The notes under the pieces: generated by a model
What the model saw: only the letters and a program-made list of their open reading frames with translations
Databases searched by the model: none
Told to the model about the DNA's origin: nothing
Shown here: positions 13,001-22,900 of the stretch, piece by piece
Layout: every line of letters begins with the position of its first letter
Position numbering within the stretch: the stretch's first letter is position 1
Position numbers and translations under genes: made by a program
Assembly (NCBI GenBank): GCA_003116995.1
Contig: BDSL01000024.1
Location: 1-64,000, forward strand
Length of the DNA: 64,000 nucleotides
From: Yamagishiella unicocca
Lineage: Eukaryota; Chlorophyta; Chlorophyceae; Chlamydomonadales; Volvocaceae
Direction of reading: 5' to 3'

Positions 13001-14467
13001 TCGGCGGCGGCGGGCTGGGCGGCGGTGGGCTGGGTGGTGGTGGGCTGGGCGGTGGAGGGCTGGGTGGTGGTGGTGGTGGTGGCCTTGGCGGTGGCGGCGG
13101 CGGGGGACTGGGTGGCGGCGTTGGGCTCGGCGGCGGTGGGCTGGGTGGTGGTGGGCTCGGCGGAGGAGGAGGAGGAGGACTGGGAGGAGGGCTAGGTGGC
13201 GGCGGGCTGGGCGGTGGTGGGCTTGGCGGTGGAGGGCTCGGCGGCGTTGGTGGCGGAGGACTGGGAGGAGGAGGGCTCGGCGGCGGCGGGCTGGGCGGTG
13301 GTGGGCTGGGTGGCGGTGGGCTGGGCGGTGGTGGCGGAGGAGGACTGGGTGGCGGCGGTGGCGGCGGGCTTGGTGGCGGTGGGCTTGGTGGTGGTGGGCT
13401 CGGCGGAGGCGGCGGCGGACTGGGCGGCGGCGGACTGGGTGGCGGTGGGCTGGGAGGCGGAGGAGGCGGCGGGCTTGGCGGCGGGGGAGGGGGAGGGCTG
13501 GGTGGTGGTGGGCTTGGTGGTGGCGGCGGCGGGGGACTGGTGGGCGGCGGGCTAGGTGGCAGAGGCGAGGGCGGGCGAGGACTTGGCGGCGGGCTCGGGG
13601 GCTTTGGGCTCGGCGGCAGGGGCGGAGGATTCGGGGGAGGTGGGCTCGGCGCGCGGCAGCTCGGGACAGTGGATAGGTCGACACTTAGGCCGCACACCGC
13701 CGTGCCTCCAGATGGCGCACATCCACCCATAGGGCCCCCGCAGCACTGGTTGGGACCATTACCGACGCCAGAGCAGGAGGAGCTGGGCAAGTTGCCCGCG
13801 AGCACCCCGTCGTGGATCTGTGTCCATATGGGAGGGCAACGGGGGCCGGAAGTAAGGCTTTGGTTCGGAAGCAGGCTCGGGGACTTTGTTCGTCCACTTC
13901 TGTTGTGAACCGGCTCTTAGGCGGACCTGTTAATGACCGCCATCAAATGGAGCTTCGTGGACCTGCAAGGAACCTGTACGACACGCGCATGTGCACGCAC
14001 CCCGCCGATCGCACCTGGATCGGCAGCATGGTGAGATTGGAGGGGATGGTGTAGGCAAAGGTGGACACCGTGTCGCAGTTATAGGGTTTTACGATCCCTG
14101 TCGCTCCACAGTCGACCAAGGAGCATTCGCTGGAGCGGCAGCAGGCCCAGCTGAAGGTGCCGCTCTTGCAACCGCCCAGGTTGAAGGAGACGATCCGCGT
14201 TCCGCTGGTCGTGTTGACATTGGAGCAGCTGACGTTGAGGCAGCCCTGGCCGGTGTAGACGGTGCTGTTGCTGCCGGTGAAGCTGCTGCAGGTGAGACAC
14301 GTCGACGCCTGCTGCAACGAACGCCGGCCGAAGGATGCTGCGGCTGCTGGTGGTGCAGTAAGCAGGAAGAGGAAAGAGGCTGCGAGACAGAGCATGAGCG
14401 CCCGGGGAACTGGGGCCTCGCTCCGAGGTCGTCCTGCTGAAGGCATTCTGAGGCGACTGATGTGCAT
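10013..14467 (-). CDS. Hydroxyproline-rich extracellular-matrix glycoprotein (pherophorin/extensin-like), intact copy
   Basis: Exons on the minus strand are 14,015-14,467, 11,143-13,817, 10,871-11,011, 10,477-10,598 and 10,013-10,161. All introns are GT-AG with matching phases. Total length is 1,179 aa, or 1,172 from the second ATG (14,446), which is preferred because the TATA box is so close. In order: a signal peptide (hydrophobic LCLAASFLFLLTAPPAAAA); a Cys-rich head with N-glycosylation sequons NST, NVS, NTT and NLT; a second Cys cluster (SCSGVG, QCCGGP, GGCAPSGG) opening exon 2; a rod of about 785 residues of [13 protein letters not shown] and related repeats, typical substrates for prolyl hydroxylation and arabinosylation; then a globular tail of about 180 residues in exons 2-5 ending LALHLAVQSAC. 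A head-rod-tail layout is that of volvocine pherophorins and gamete/zygote HRGPs. I could not confirm the formal pherophorin domain. Inferred role: secreted, cross-linked wall/ECM component. A TGA reached by reading through the third exon's donor (10,867) is intronic. Confidence 0.85.
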
Positions 14468-14490
14468 AGGTTGAGGACTTGTAACTGAAC

Positions 14491-14498
14491 TATTTAAA
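14491..14498 (-). promoter_or_regulatory. TATA-like box of intact HRGP gene
   Basis: TTTAAATA on the minus strand, at the same spacing from the ATGs as in the left copy. The sequence from the box through the first exon is nearly identical in both copies. Confidence 0.5.
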
Positions 14499-14525
14499 GA
14501 ACCTGTGGCTTACACACTAAACCAC

Positions 14526-14601
14526 CCAAGAGGGCAGATTGAAAATACAAGACGGGGATGTTCATTATATAATGGTTTAAGGGAGTGGTCGAACGGACCA
14601 C
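14526..14601. mobile_element. Small insertion (about 71 bp) with 5-bp direct repeat
   Basis: Absent at the matching place in the left copy (5,506). It is flanked by ACCAC at 14,521-14,525 and 14,597-14,601. No clear terminal inverted repeat. It could be a tiny non-autonomous element or, conversely, a deletion in the left copy between short repeats. Confidence 0.45.
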
Positions 14602-15550
14602 TGTAAACGGGGGGGGGGGGGGTTGTTTTGGGCCGTTCGGGTCCGATCTCCCCGACTCCCAACGGGGCCGCCGTAACCGCGCTTGGGCAGCATGCCTTGC
14701 TCGGATTTCTATTGCAATAAACGCGGCATGCACCAATCTGCGTCTGCGACATGAATTGAGGAGGGACGACGGCGATTCGTCGAGTGATGTACGTTGCGGC
14801 AGTTTCGGCGATTGGTAACACGCTACAGCCTGCCAATCCCGTATGGCCGCCACAGCCCGCACCATACCTAGCGTTGGGCATGAGTCTTTGTCGATGACGC
14901 AATTGATGCAGAGAGCTAAAACCGGGCAGATGTGACGGCCAGTTCATGGCCGATGCAAACCTTTCCTACGGGGCCGTTTCGTTCGCGCGCGTTCGTTATG
15001 CCTTCCAGACGTTATTACCACCACGAGGCGCCTGATCAATACGAAGTTATAAGGAATTATGGCGGAAGACAATGGCACAAATGGCAACTTTGCCAAGAAA
15101 GTCGAGGTCTCTCAATACCGGTAGCCCTCTGCAGCTGTCCATTCGAGACGACCTTTCAGCGACTCGCATGCCCATCACGAGGCTTCTTTATTGTGTGGTT
15201 ATGGTTGCCAATCTTATTAGGAGCTACATACAAGGCGGGGGCAACGTTAGGTGGCTCGCAGCGCTACTGTAACCATCCCCTTTCGGAGGCAGGTCCGGAA
15301 AATCAATATAAAACTTGCAAATTTGGATTATTTGCGAGCTGGCGCTGTGGGATGCATAGCGAGCGAACGGGCTGTCACTTGAGTTTAAACGCTTCGCAAG
15401 CCCTAGCGGACACTGACGGACCAATTGCAGACCCTAAAAATTTATTGCACAGAGCATCACGGGATGTCCGTTTATGACGCACTGACAGAAGAAGGGAGGG
15501 TGAGGATGTGAGCACTTGACGGTTGTAACACTTCATTAGCGGTCGTTTAC

Positions 15551-16083
15551 TGTGCGCTGTTGTCGGGCCTGGTGTTCGACCCACAGCGTATATGGTAACT
15601 GCCAACGACAGCCAACTGTAAACTACAGAACTGCGCAACAGTATGTCGTGCACTGTGCATGCCCCATGGTCGAGGTTCCACACGGCAGGGGTGTGCCTGC
15701 AGGGGTTTGGTGGCTTCCAGCCTGAGAAGGTTTTGTCTGCCTACAAGCAAGGCGAGGTCCTAGGGGAGCGGAGTCCTAGGGAATCCTAGGGCACGACAGC
15801 AAAGGCATCTGGCACCCGCCACGTCACTGCTCCTCAGCCGCTGGGAGAAAGGCGGGGAATTACTGCAAACCCGCACGGGCTGGGAATTGCTGTAAACACG
15901 TCGGGATTAGGGATTGAAGCCGCGAGGGGATTAAATCCGGCGAGGGATTCAGCGCTGGGTATTAGAAATGGCTTTGGGATCAAGGGATTATGGATCAAAC
16001 TCGCGGGGGATCAAATTTCGGAAGGGATTATAGGACCAACCAATTTCAAGGACTGGGATTAGAACGGCACTTTCCTACCCTCT
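15551..16083. mobile_element. 533-bp insertion with 9-bp target-site duplication
   Basis: The left copy reads straight through GTCGTTTAC at about 6,473-6,481. In the right copy this 9-mer occurs at 15,542-15,550 and again at 16,084-16,092, bracketing 533 bp absent from the left copy. The insert has no ORF of note. Its right half is rich in degenerate GGGATTA/GGGATCA units (about 15,900-16,060). A 9-bp duplication resembles that made by some DNA transposases (Mutator-like) but no long terminal inverted repeats were found. Confidence 0.7.
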
Positions 16084-16233
16084 GTCGTTTACCGTGTTCG
16101 CGCACTTGCCGCGTCGCAGACTCTCAGGGTCGGCACCATGCGTCGTCGTAGGGGCGGGGGAGAGCCAGCCAGGACGCCACGAGGCAGGCACGCACGGACA
16201 GCGCACGCAAGAGGAGACCCCAGCGACGCGCAC

Positions 16234-19200
16234 GCTGGTACAGTAGGCTGTATGTGGGTGGGGGAGACCTGCACCCCGTGGCGCTCAGCTGATGACCGGC
16301 GGCACGTACGTAGCTGCGGTCCGCGGAGATAGCTAGGTAGGTAGGTAGGTAGATGGCAGAGGGTCTTCGTGAGGATATGGCATTATGGCTGCCTCATGTT
16401 GTTGTAACGGTTACAGTGGGTTCCAGACCAAGAGGTAGAACCATCGGGCGCATCGCCTGACACTGAACAAGACGGAGGAAACAAATACCGACATGCACCG
16501 AAACAAAGGCAAACCACCAGAACACCAAGTTGACAGGCCGTATGTATGTGCCACATGCCCTTACCTCCTTCCATCATCGACCTCCCTGCGGTGGGGACAG
16601 TCAGCAGGCCGTAGCTCACAGGACGCCAGGCCGGGTACGTGGGATATGGCTTTTCCCAGGGCGATCTGCTGCCCGTTGTTGTACTTGTTACAGTGGGCTC
16701 CGGACCTTAAAAGGTAGAGTCATCCGGCGTGTAACCCTGTTGTCTCTAGGGGGTCGCCGGTCGTCAGCCGAGCAGTTCCCTACGTCCCCTGAAGCAACAA
16801 TTATAGTTTAGCCCCACCAGCAGGACCAGCAGCTGACCTTGCTGATTGCAGCACGCAGCAGCCATCGCTGCAAGGCAGCAGCAGCAAAACTCCCATCGAA
16901 TCATACCCGCTAGCCCTTCCATCGTCTGTTACTCGTTCGCACGACGATCTCGTCGCCCACGGCGACCCCGCAAAGGTTGCACTGCATTGCCGGCCCGTCC
17001 ACCCCGCGCAAAAGCGCAGCCCCTCCACCCTCCTTTCCATGGGTTTTCCTTGCGCGCCCTCCTTTCGCTCCCTCCCTTTCTCCTGCCGCCCCAAGGAGAC
17101 ACGCACACGACCAGATCAAACCATATGCGCATTTGCCAAGAGAATGGCCGATTGGTCGTGATCGGCTCACAAGAAGTAGGTTTCGCGATTGGCGATCGGC
17201 GAACTGCGAGGAGCCACTTAAGCTTACTGTCTTACTCTCCGGCGGTTTAAGCTCTCTCGCGTACGCTAGTATAATCCAATCGAATTTGACGCTCTGTTTC
17301 CTCCGTGACAGCGCATAATGAAGCTAATTTCGTAGTAAACCCAAAGCAACAGCTGGGACGCGCAGTCTGCCGCAGGAGGTAGGGCGCAGCAGCGCCATCA
17401 ATGGAACGAACGCCACGAACGCCCCAACAGCCGCAGCCGGGTGTCATGCGTGCAGCAGCAACAGTACACCTACCTGCAGGTACAACTTACAAGCACTAGT
17501 ACTGCGGCAAGCTGCTGCTGCCGCCTCTGCGTCTGCTGTACCTGATGCATCTGCTGCTGCCGTGGAGTAGTGATACTGCTTCCGTAGGTTCCGGAGCGCC
17601 TGCGGCCTGCTGCTGGGGCAGCTCGTTGCCGGCAGCAGCGCAAGCGGTGTGACGACGGGAGGTGTGGGAATGGCTGCATGCCAGGTGCGTGGCCGGCGGC
17701 AGCGTCTGGATTGACCTCAGCGGCAGTCTGCGCCGGCGCGCTGGGCGGCCACGTGGGCCTTATGGTGCAGTGAAGACGCTGCAGTGAGCGCCGCCCACAA
17801 GGCCTGCGACGATGGCGCCAACCACCGGCGCTGCACCTCCCCTGCGTGATGAGCGGGGTCCGCGGACTGGCGCTCTACTGGGCGGCCTTGCCTTCGTCAG
17901 GGCCTGCCTTTTTGTATGCTAGTGTAATTGAGGTACGAGAAGAAGTGCAAAAAAAGGACACAAAATGCCCATCGGCGACTTTCCTTTGCCTGTGCGGATG
18001 TCGTGTGCCCCAGCACCGGCATGGTCGATTCACGGGCATTAGTCATGGCAGGTCATGGTTTCGGCGCCGCTCCATAAACGCGAACCGGAACGCGACGGTT
18101 AGAGTGAAAGATCTCGCGAGTGCGTTGTTGGGCACGGTGCATTGACACTGAGTAACGGACTTCGTCTTATATCGTCTGATAGCTTTCGGCGTTGGACAGT
18201 AGCTGGCTCACAATCGGAGCCGAGGGAATAGAGTGCGCGCATCGGTCCCACATAGCCTACGCCGCCTTCGCACCGCGGGATGCTACCTCTGGCATTCCCG
18301 GCCGCGCCCAATGTATCCTCTCGCGCAAGGTGCCCAGTACAGACGTGTACCGACCGTTACCGACAATGCCGAGCACTTATTGCCCGCAAGTAACGAGTGG
18401 CAGCTGTGGGCCACGCTTCGGTCGGGAGTCAGGAGTCAGAACCCGGAAGAGGTAGCGACTGGCAGCGTTCACCTGTTACCGTGTTACCAACCTGGTCAGT
18501 TGCTTTCGATAGCGCACGTCCAGTCAGGCCTGGGGTCGGCCAATCACGGTCAGCCAGGAAGGCACGAGCAGCACGGCCGTGTTGCGCCTAGTATCCGCGA
18601 CAGCCAAAGACTCCTGTGGGGCACGAAGTCTCCTGTGGTGCAAGGCACGGCTAAGATACCGCAATCCCGCTTAGATTAGCCATTGCAACAGCGGCACGCT
18701 GCTGCGCCGGGCGCTGTTCCGGGTGTCGCCACTGTACGACGCCTTCCGCAGCTGCTGGTCGGGCATGCACGCCACGGGCAGCGTCCATGTCGTCTTCGGG
18801 TCCTGTCCACCCTTCACAGTGTCCGTCCCGGTTAGAAGTTGTGAGAGAGGGGAACAGAAGATACAAACACGGTTCAATACGTACAGCTCGGCAGGGGAGA
18901 AGGGACTGTAGGTTCAGCCTGGCTCCGTGCATGCTTGAGCGCCGTTAATGCGGAGCCATCCAAAACAACCTGCTCTATCCTCGTCCCCCGGGGCGTCCAA
19001 ACCTGCTGGTAACACACGCGGCTGCGACCGTTTCGTCTCCCCCCCTCAATGACATGTGGTGCCCGAGGGTATCCTTAGCTGCCCCCGATGGACCACTACA
19101 GGGCCGCGCACGTAGCTCGCATCCAACCCCTACACGGCATCCTACCAGGGCACCGAGGGCTGCGCACCAAACAAGCACCCCCCTTCCTACACAGCACCCT

Positions 19201-19516
19201 AACAGCGCACACCTAGGCGCCCACCCCCCATTTAGACTTTGTATGTCTTGTCCGTTTTGTTTTGCCGCTGTGCGCGTGCGTTTGCGACCCTTGCTGTTAC
19301 CGCGGTTTCCCAAACGTCCCGGCGGCGCGGTTCAAGACACGGGACGGTCCAGGACGTTCGCTGCTGGCATCTCACGCCGCTACGGTAACAACGGTCGGTA
19401 TCCGGGCAGGGCGCCGGGCTGCACCGCCACTTGCCTCGCCGCGCCCAATGCACGTCACCGCGCTTTTGCTTATTCTTTTTCTATTTCTTTTCTTTTACAC
19501 AGCTCCGACAGGCCGC
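16234..19516. other. Intergenic, repeat-bearing, no supported gene
   Basis: Contains a (GGTA)n run at about 16,333-16,352 and a direct repeat of about 56 bp at 16,398-16,455 and 16,674-16,731 (GTTACAGTGGG, then GGTAGA). A stretch at 17,171-17,215 is related to about 300-345 and 9,210-9,255. A CTG-rich patch lies at 17,500-17,640. ORFs up to about 150 codons occur on both strands but none has splice structure or a recognisable domain. Confidence 0.4.
19495..19499 (-). promoter_or_regulatory. Candidate TGTAA polyadenylation motif for POP1
   Basis: TGTAA on the minus strand about 450 nt past the POP1 stop. TGTAA is the usual chlamydomonad poly(A) signal. No transcript evidence is available. Confidence 0.3.
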
Positions 19517-19640
19517 CTCCACAGGTTTGCCGGTAGTCAGTTCCAGTGCTCCAGCATGCGCCCACAAATTTGGTGTCCGACGACCATGCGCCAACTATCC
19601 TGTCCTGTTGCGTAAACCGGTTTTTATACACCCCCCCGCC
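19517..19640 (+). repeat. Dispersed GTTACCGG-family element, long form
   Basis: A 110-bp stretch matching 63,584-63,727. It contains AGCATGCGCCCACAAA, then GACCATGCGCCAACTATCC, then a diverged core GCGTAAACCGGTTTTTATA and a C-run. It lies between the C-tract minisatellite and the intergenic region, downstream of POP1. Confidence 0.75.
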
Positions 19641-19747
19641 GCATCAGACCCGCGTTGGGCTTTCGGCTCTCCCCGTACTGGGCCGGACCCGTCGCCGCAC
19701 ACCTTCAAACACACGCGCGTCCGGTGAGGAACAGCCATCTCCCTCTC

Positions 19748-19895
19748 TGCCTCCCCCCGTTTCTGCCCCCCCCCCCGTTTCTGCCCCCCCCCCCGTTTCT
19801 GCCCCCCCCCCGTTTCTGCCCCCCCCCCCCCCGTTTCTGCCCCCCCCCCGTTTCTGCCCCCCCCCCCCCGTTTCTGCCCCCCCCCGTTTCTGTCT
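19748..19895 (+). repeat. C-tract minisatellite (CCCCCCC-CGTTTCTG units)
   Basis: Eight or so units of CGTTTCTG, each separated by C-runs of 7 to 12 bases. The varying C-run length suggests slippage. Just downstream of the POP1 stop codon. Confidence 0.85.
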
Positions 19896-19951
19896 CCCCG
19901 CGTCTCCGTCTTCACAGCATCTCTGTCCCCCTAGCTGCCGACCCTAGCTGC

Positions 19952-22900
19952 TCAGCCCCATGCCAGCTGCGGCAGGCACGCCATCCCAGCCACCTGGTCG
20001 CCCTCCCTGGACTGCAGCAGCACCTCCCCGCCGCACTCCCGCAGCGCGCTGGAACCGGGGTTCCGGAGCCACAGCCGCAGCCGCGTGCCCCTGCCACCCC
20101 CGCGACCTCCGGCACCCGGCGGCAGCACCTGTCGCGAAGAAGTACCCTCCTCGCCGCCCTCCCTGCCTCCCCGCGGAATCAGCAGCCCCGGCGGCAGCTG
20201 CTGCTGCTGCTGCTGGTGCCGGCCCCCCTCCCCCTTCAGGGCCTTGCGCTGCTCCGCCAGCAGGCGCCCCAGGCCGCTCGCGTCGCAGACGGCGAGGCCT
20301 CCCGGGTACGACGGTGACCCACGGGCCGCTCCCGACACCACGTAACCGACAACAACCGCGACGTCGCCGGACCGCGGCGCCTGCGGAGCCGCCGTGGGTT
20401 CCGGAGCGGGCGGCGCCGCCGCCGCCGCCGACGCAACCGCCGCGCCTGCCTCCATGCCGTACAGTGCAACCACCTCAGCGCCGGCCTCGCAGACGCCGCG
20501 AGCCTCGACGCGAAGCGCCACGTAGGCCAGGCAGCGACCCCCCGGGCCCGCCTCCAACCCAACCTGACCGCCGCACCCCTGCCGATGTTCCAGCTCCTGC
20601 TCCTGCTGCTGCCCCTGCTGCTGCCCCTGCTGCCCCTGCCCCTGCCCCTGCTGCTCCTGCTGCTCCTGCTGCTCCTGCCCCTGCTTTTGCTGCCCTTGCT
20701 GCCCTTGCTGCCCTTGCTGCCCATGCTGCCTGTGCGTCATTGCCTGAGGCGGCTGCGGCTGCGACGGAGGAGCCACCGGCAGCGACACCAGCCCCAGCCG
20801 CAGGGCCTTACGCAGCGACCAGCCGTGCAAACAGGAACCACTGGCCGGCCCCCTTCGCTGCTGCTGCTGCTGCTGCCGCTGCTGCTGCTGCCGCAACCCG
20901 CCGCCGTACCCCTCTCGCCCCTCCTCCGCCAGAGCTGCTCGCAGCACCCCCTCGCGCAGCCCAAGCGCCCAGCCGCTGTCATCAGCACTGCCTGCCCGCA
21001 CCAGCCGGCCCCCCGCCGTCAGGTCGTCAGTTCGACCCCGCGAGCTGCCCCCCCCGGGTGCTGGCGCTGCAGCACCAGACACGTCGGCGGCGGTGCGTCC
21101 CTCACCGCCCCCGTCACCGTCCTCGGCCGCAGGGAGGGTGGGAGGACAGGCGGTGGGCGGCGCCGCTGCCATCTCTGTCGTACCTCCAGCGCAGCCGCCA
21201 GCCGGCTGAGGCACGGGTCGCCTGCTGCTGCGAGGCCGTCCACGCAGGGCGGCGGGAGGGAGGCGGGGTGAGGTCGTGTCCAGCGGCGCCATCAGCCTGA
21301 CGGGGTGGGTCGGTGGGTCGGTGGGTCGGTGGTGGTGTCTGGACAAGTGGAGCTGCCGGAAGGCAGTTCGCGGAATGCGGTGGAGCGGAGATCCAAAGCG
21401 ATGAGGGAGCGTGAGGGAGGGGGAGGGAGGGGGAGGGAGAGGGGGAGGGACATGTGGCCCCCACGTTCGTACCCACCACCCAGGCGACTGCCGAGCACTG
21501 CACACCACGACCCCCTCCCCGCCAGGTGTCCGCAATCACCTGGACCAGTCCGCCAGCGGTCCCGAGTCAGCCGCCTTGCGAGCCCGACCCAGGGGTCGGC
21601 GGGACGCAGCCGCCGCCAGCTCGTCCAGGCGCTCGCGGTTGTAACGCTCGCCCGCGGGCGTGTACGGATGGTCGTACGGGAAGCAGGGTGTCCGGAAGTG
21701 AGCCGCCAGCTGGCGCCATTCTAGCTGACCCGTGGGTCGCGCGCCTGAAGGGGGGGGGGCGTCGGTAGTGGCGGGAGCGTTGGCGGCACGCCGTGTGGGT
21801 ACGTGGCTGCCCTTGTCCTCACGTGTGTGAGTGCCCCATCAGGCGGGAGGCACAGCGCATCGTCATCCACCGGTCAGTACTGCGTCCTGCACCCAAGACC
21901 CTAGGTCGCACTCCAGGGCTCTTTCCTACCTTACCCTGCCGCCCTCCCTCCCGGCTCCTCCTTGCGGCTCTTGCCAAACCCATCCTCTCCCCCATCACAG
22001 CGTGACCGTGAATAGGCGTCCCCGGCTCCCACTGCTCCCACTGCTCCCACTGCTCCCACTGCTCCCACTGCTCCCACTGCTCCCACTGCCTCCACCACCC
22101 CCACTACCCCCACTGCTCCCACTAACCCCCACCGCTCCCACTAACCCCCACCGCTCCCACTAACCCCAACTGCCTGCACTGCCCCCATAACGGTTTCCCT
22201 CACTCACCCCCCACCGCCCCCTCACCGGTGAACGCCAGCGCCAGCCACACCGGCATCACCCAGCGCGCCGGGAGCACCACCGACCAGCCCCCCGCTTCAG
22301 AGCCACCACCCCCACCACCATCCGGCGCCGCTGATGCCGCTGATGCCGGGCCGCCAGGTCCACACGCCCCACCGCGGGAGGTGGTTCCAGGCCGCTGCAC
22401 CCCACCCGGCCGACGAATGAGCAGCACCGGGAAGCTGGCGGAGCAGCCCGAAGCCTCCGGCCCCGGCCTCGCCACCCCGCCGCCGCCACCGGCGCTGGGG
22501 CCCGCTCCCAGGCCGGCTCTCAGCAGCTGCTCGCGCGCGATTCGCCGGGCGGCGGCCACATCGGCTTGGGCTAGCGGCGGCGGAATGAGCGGCACCGGGG
22601 GAGCCGCCGCTGCTGCTACTGCCGCTGCTGCTGCTGCTGCTGCTGCCGCTGCTGGGAGTGATGTGGCGGGGCTGTCAACGGGGTCTCGCTCCGAAACCCG
22701 CGCTGGCTCGCAGGCGGCCGTGTTGCTGTTGGTCAGGGGCCGCCGCCACAGCGCCTCTGCGCCCGAAGTCCAGTCGCCTGCGAGGGGGGGGGCGGCGTGA
22801 AGACCCGGTTACACGACACCCAGGGGGGGGGCGGACGGCATCCGTTGCCGTGCGCGAGAGCATCAAACCCTGGGGGAAAGGGTCGCCCACTTTCCTAGCG

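Larger units (their letters stand above)
8909..16233. repeat. Right copy of tandem segmental duplication
   Basis: Direct repeat of 1-6,628. It differs by scattered substitutions, by indels in the SPPP-coding region, by about 50 bp in intron 4 near 10,380-10,432 that are missing from the left copy, and by two insertions absent from the left copy (14,526-14,601 and 15,551-16,083). The unique spacer between the copies is 6,629-8,908. Confidence 0.95.

Noticed and set aside
15900..16060. Telomere-like GGGATTA units
   Set aside because: The units are irregular, diverged and not the TTTTAGGG repeat of chlamydomonads. They lie within a 533-bp insertion.
19748..19895. Possible CRISPR-like repeat/spacer array
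   Set aside because: The spacers are only C-runs of varying length and the context is a nuclear algal genome. It is a simple minisatellite.
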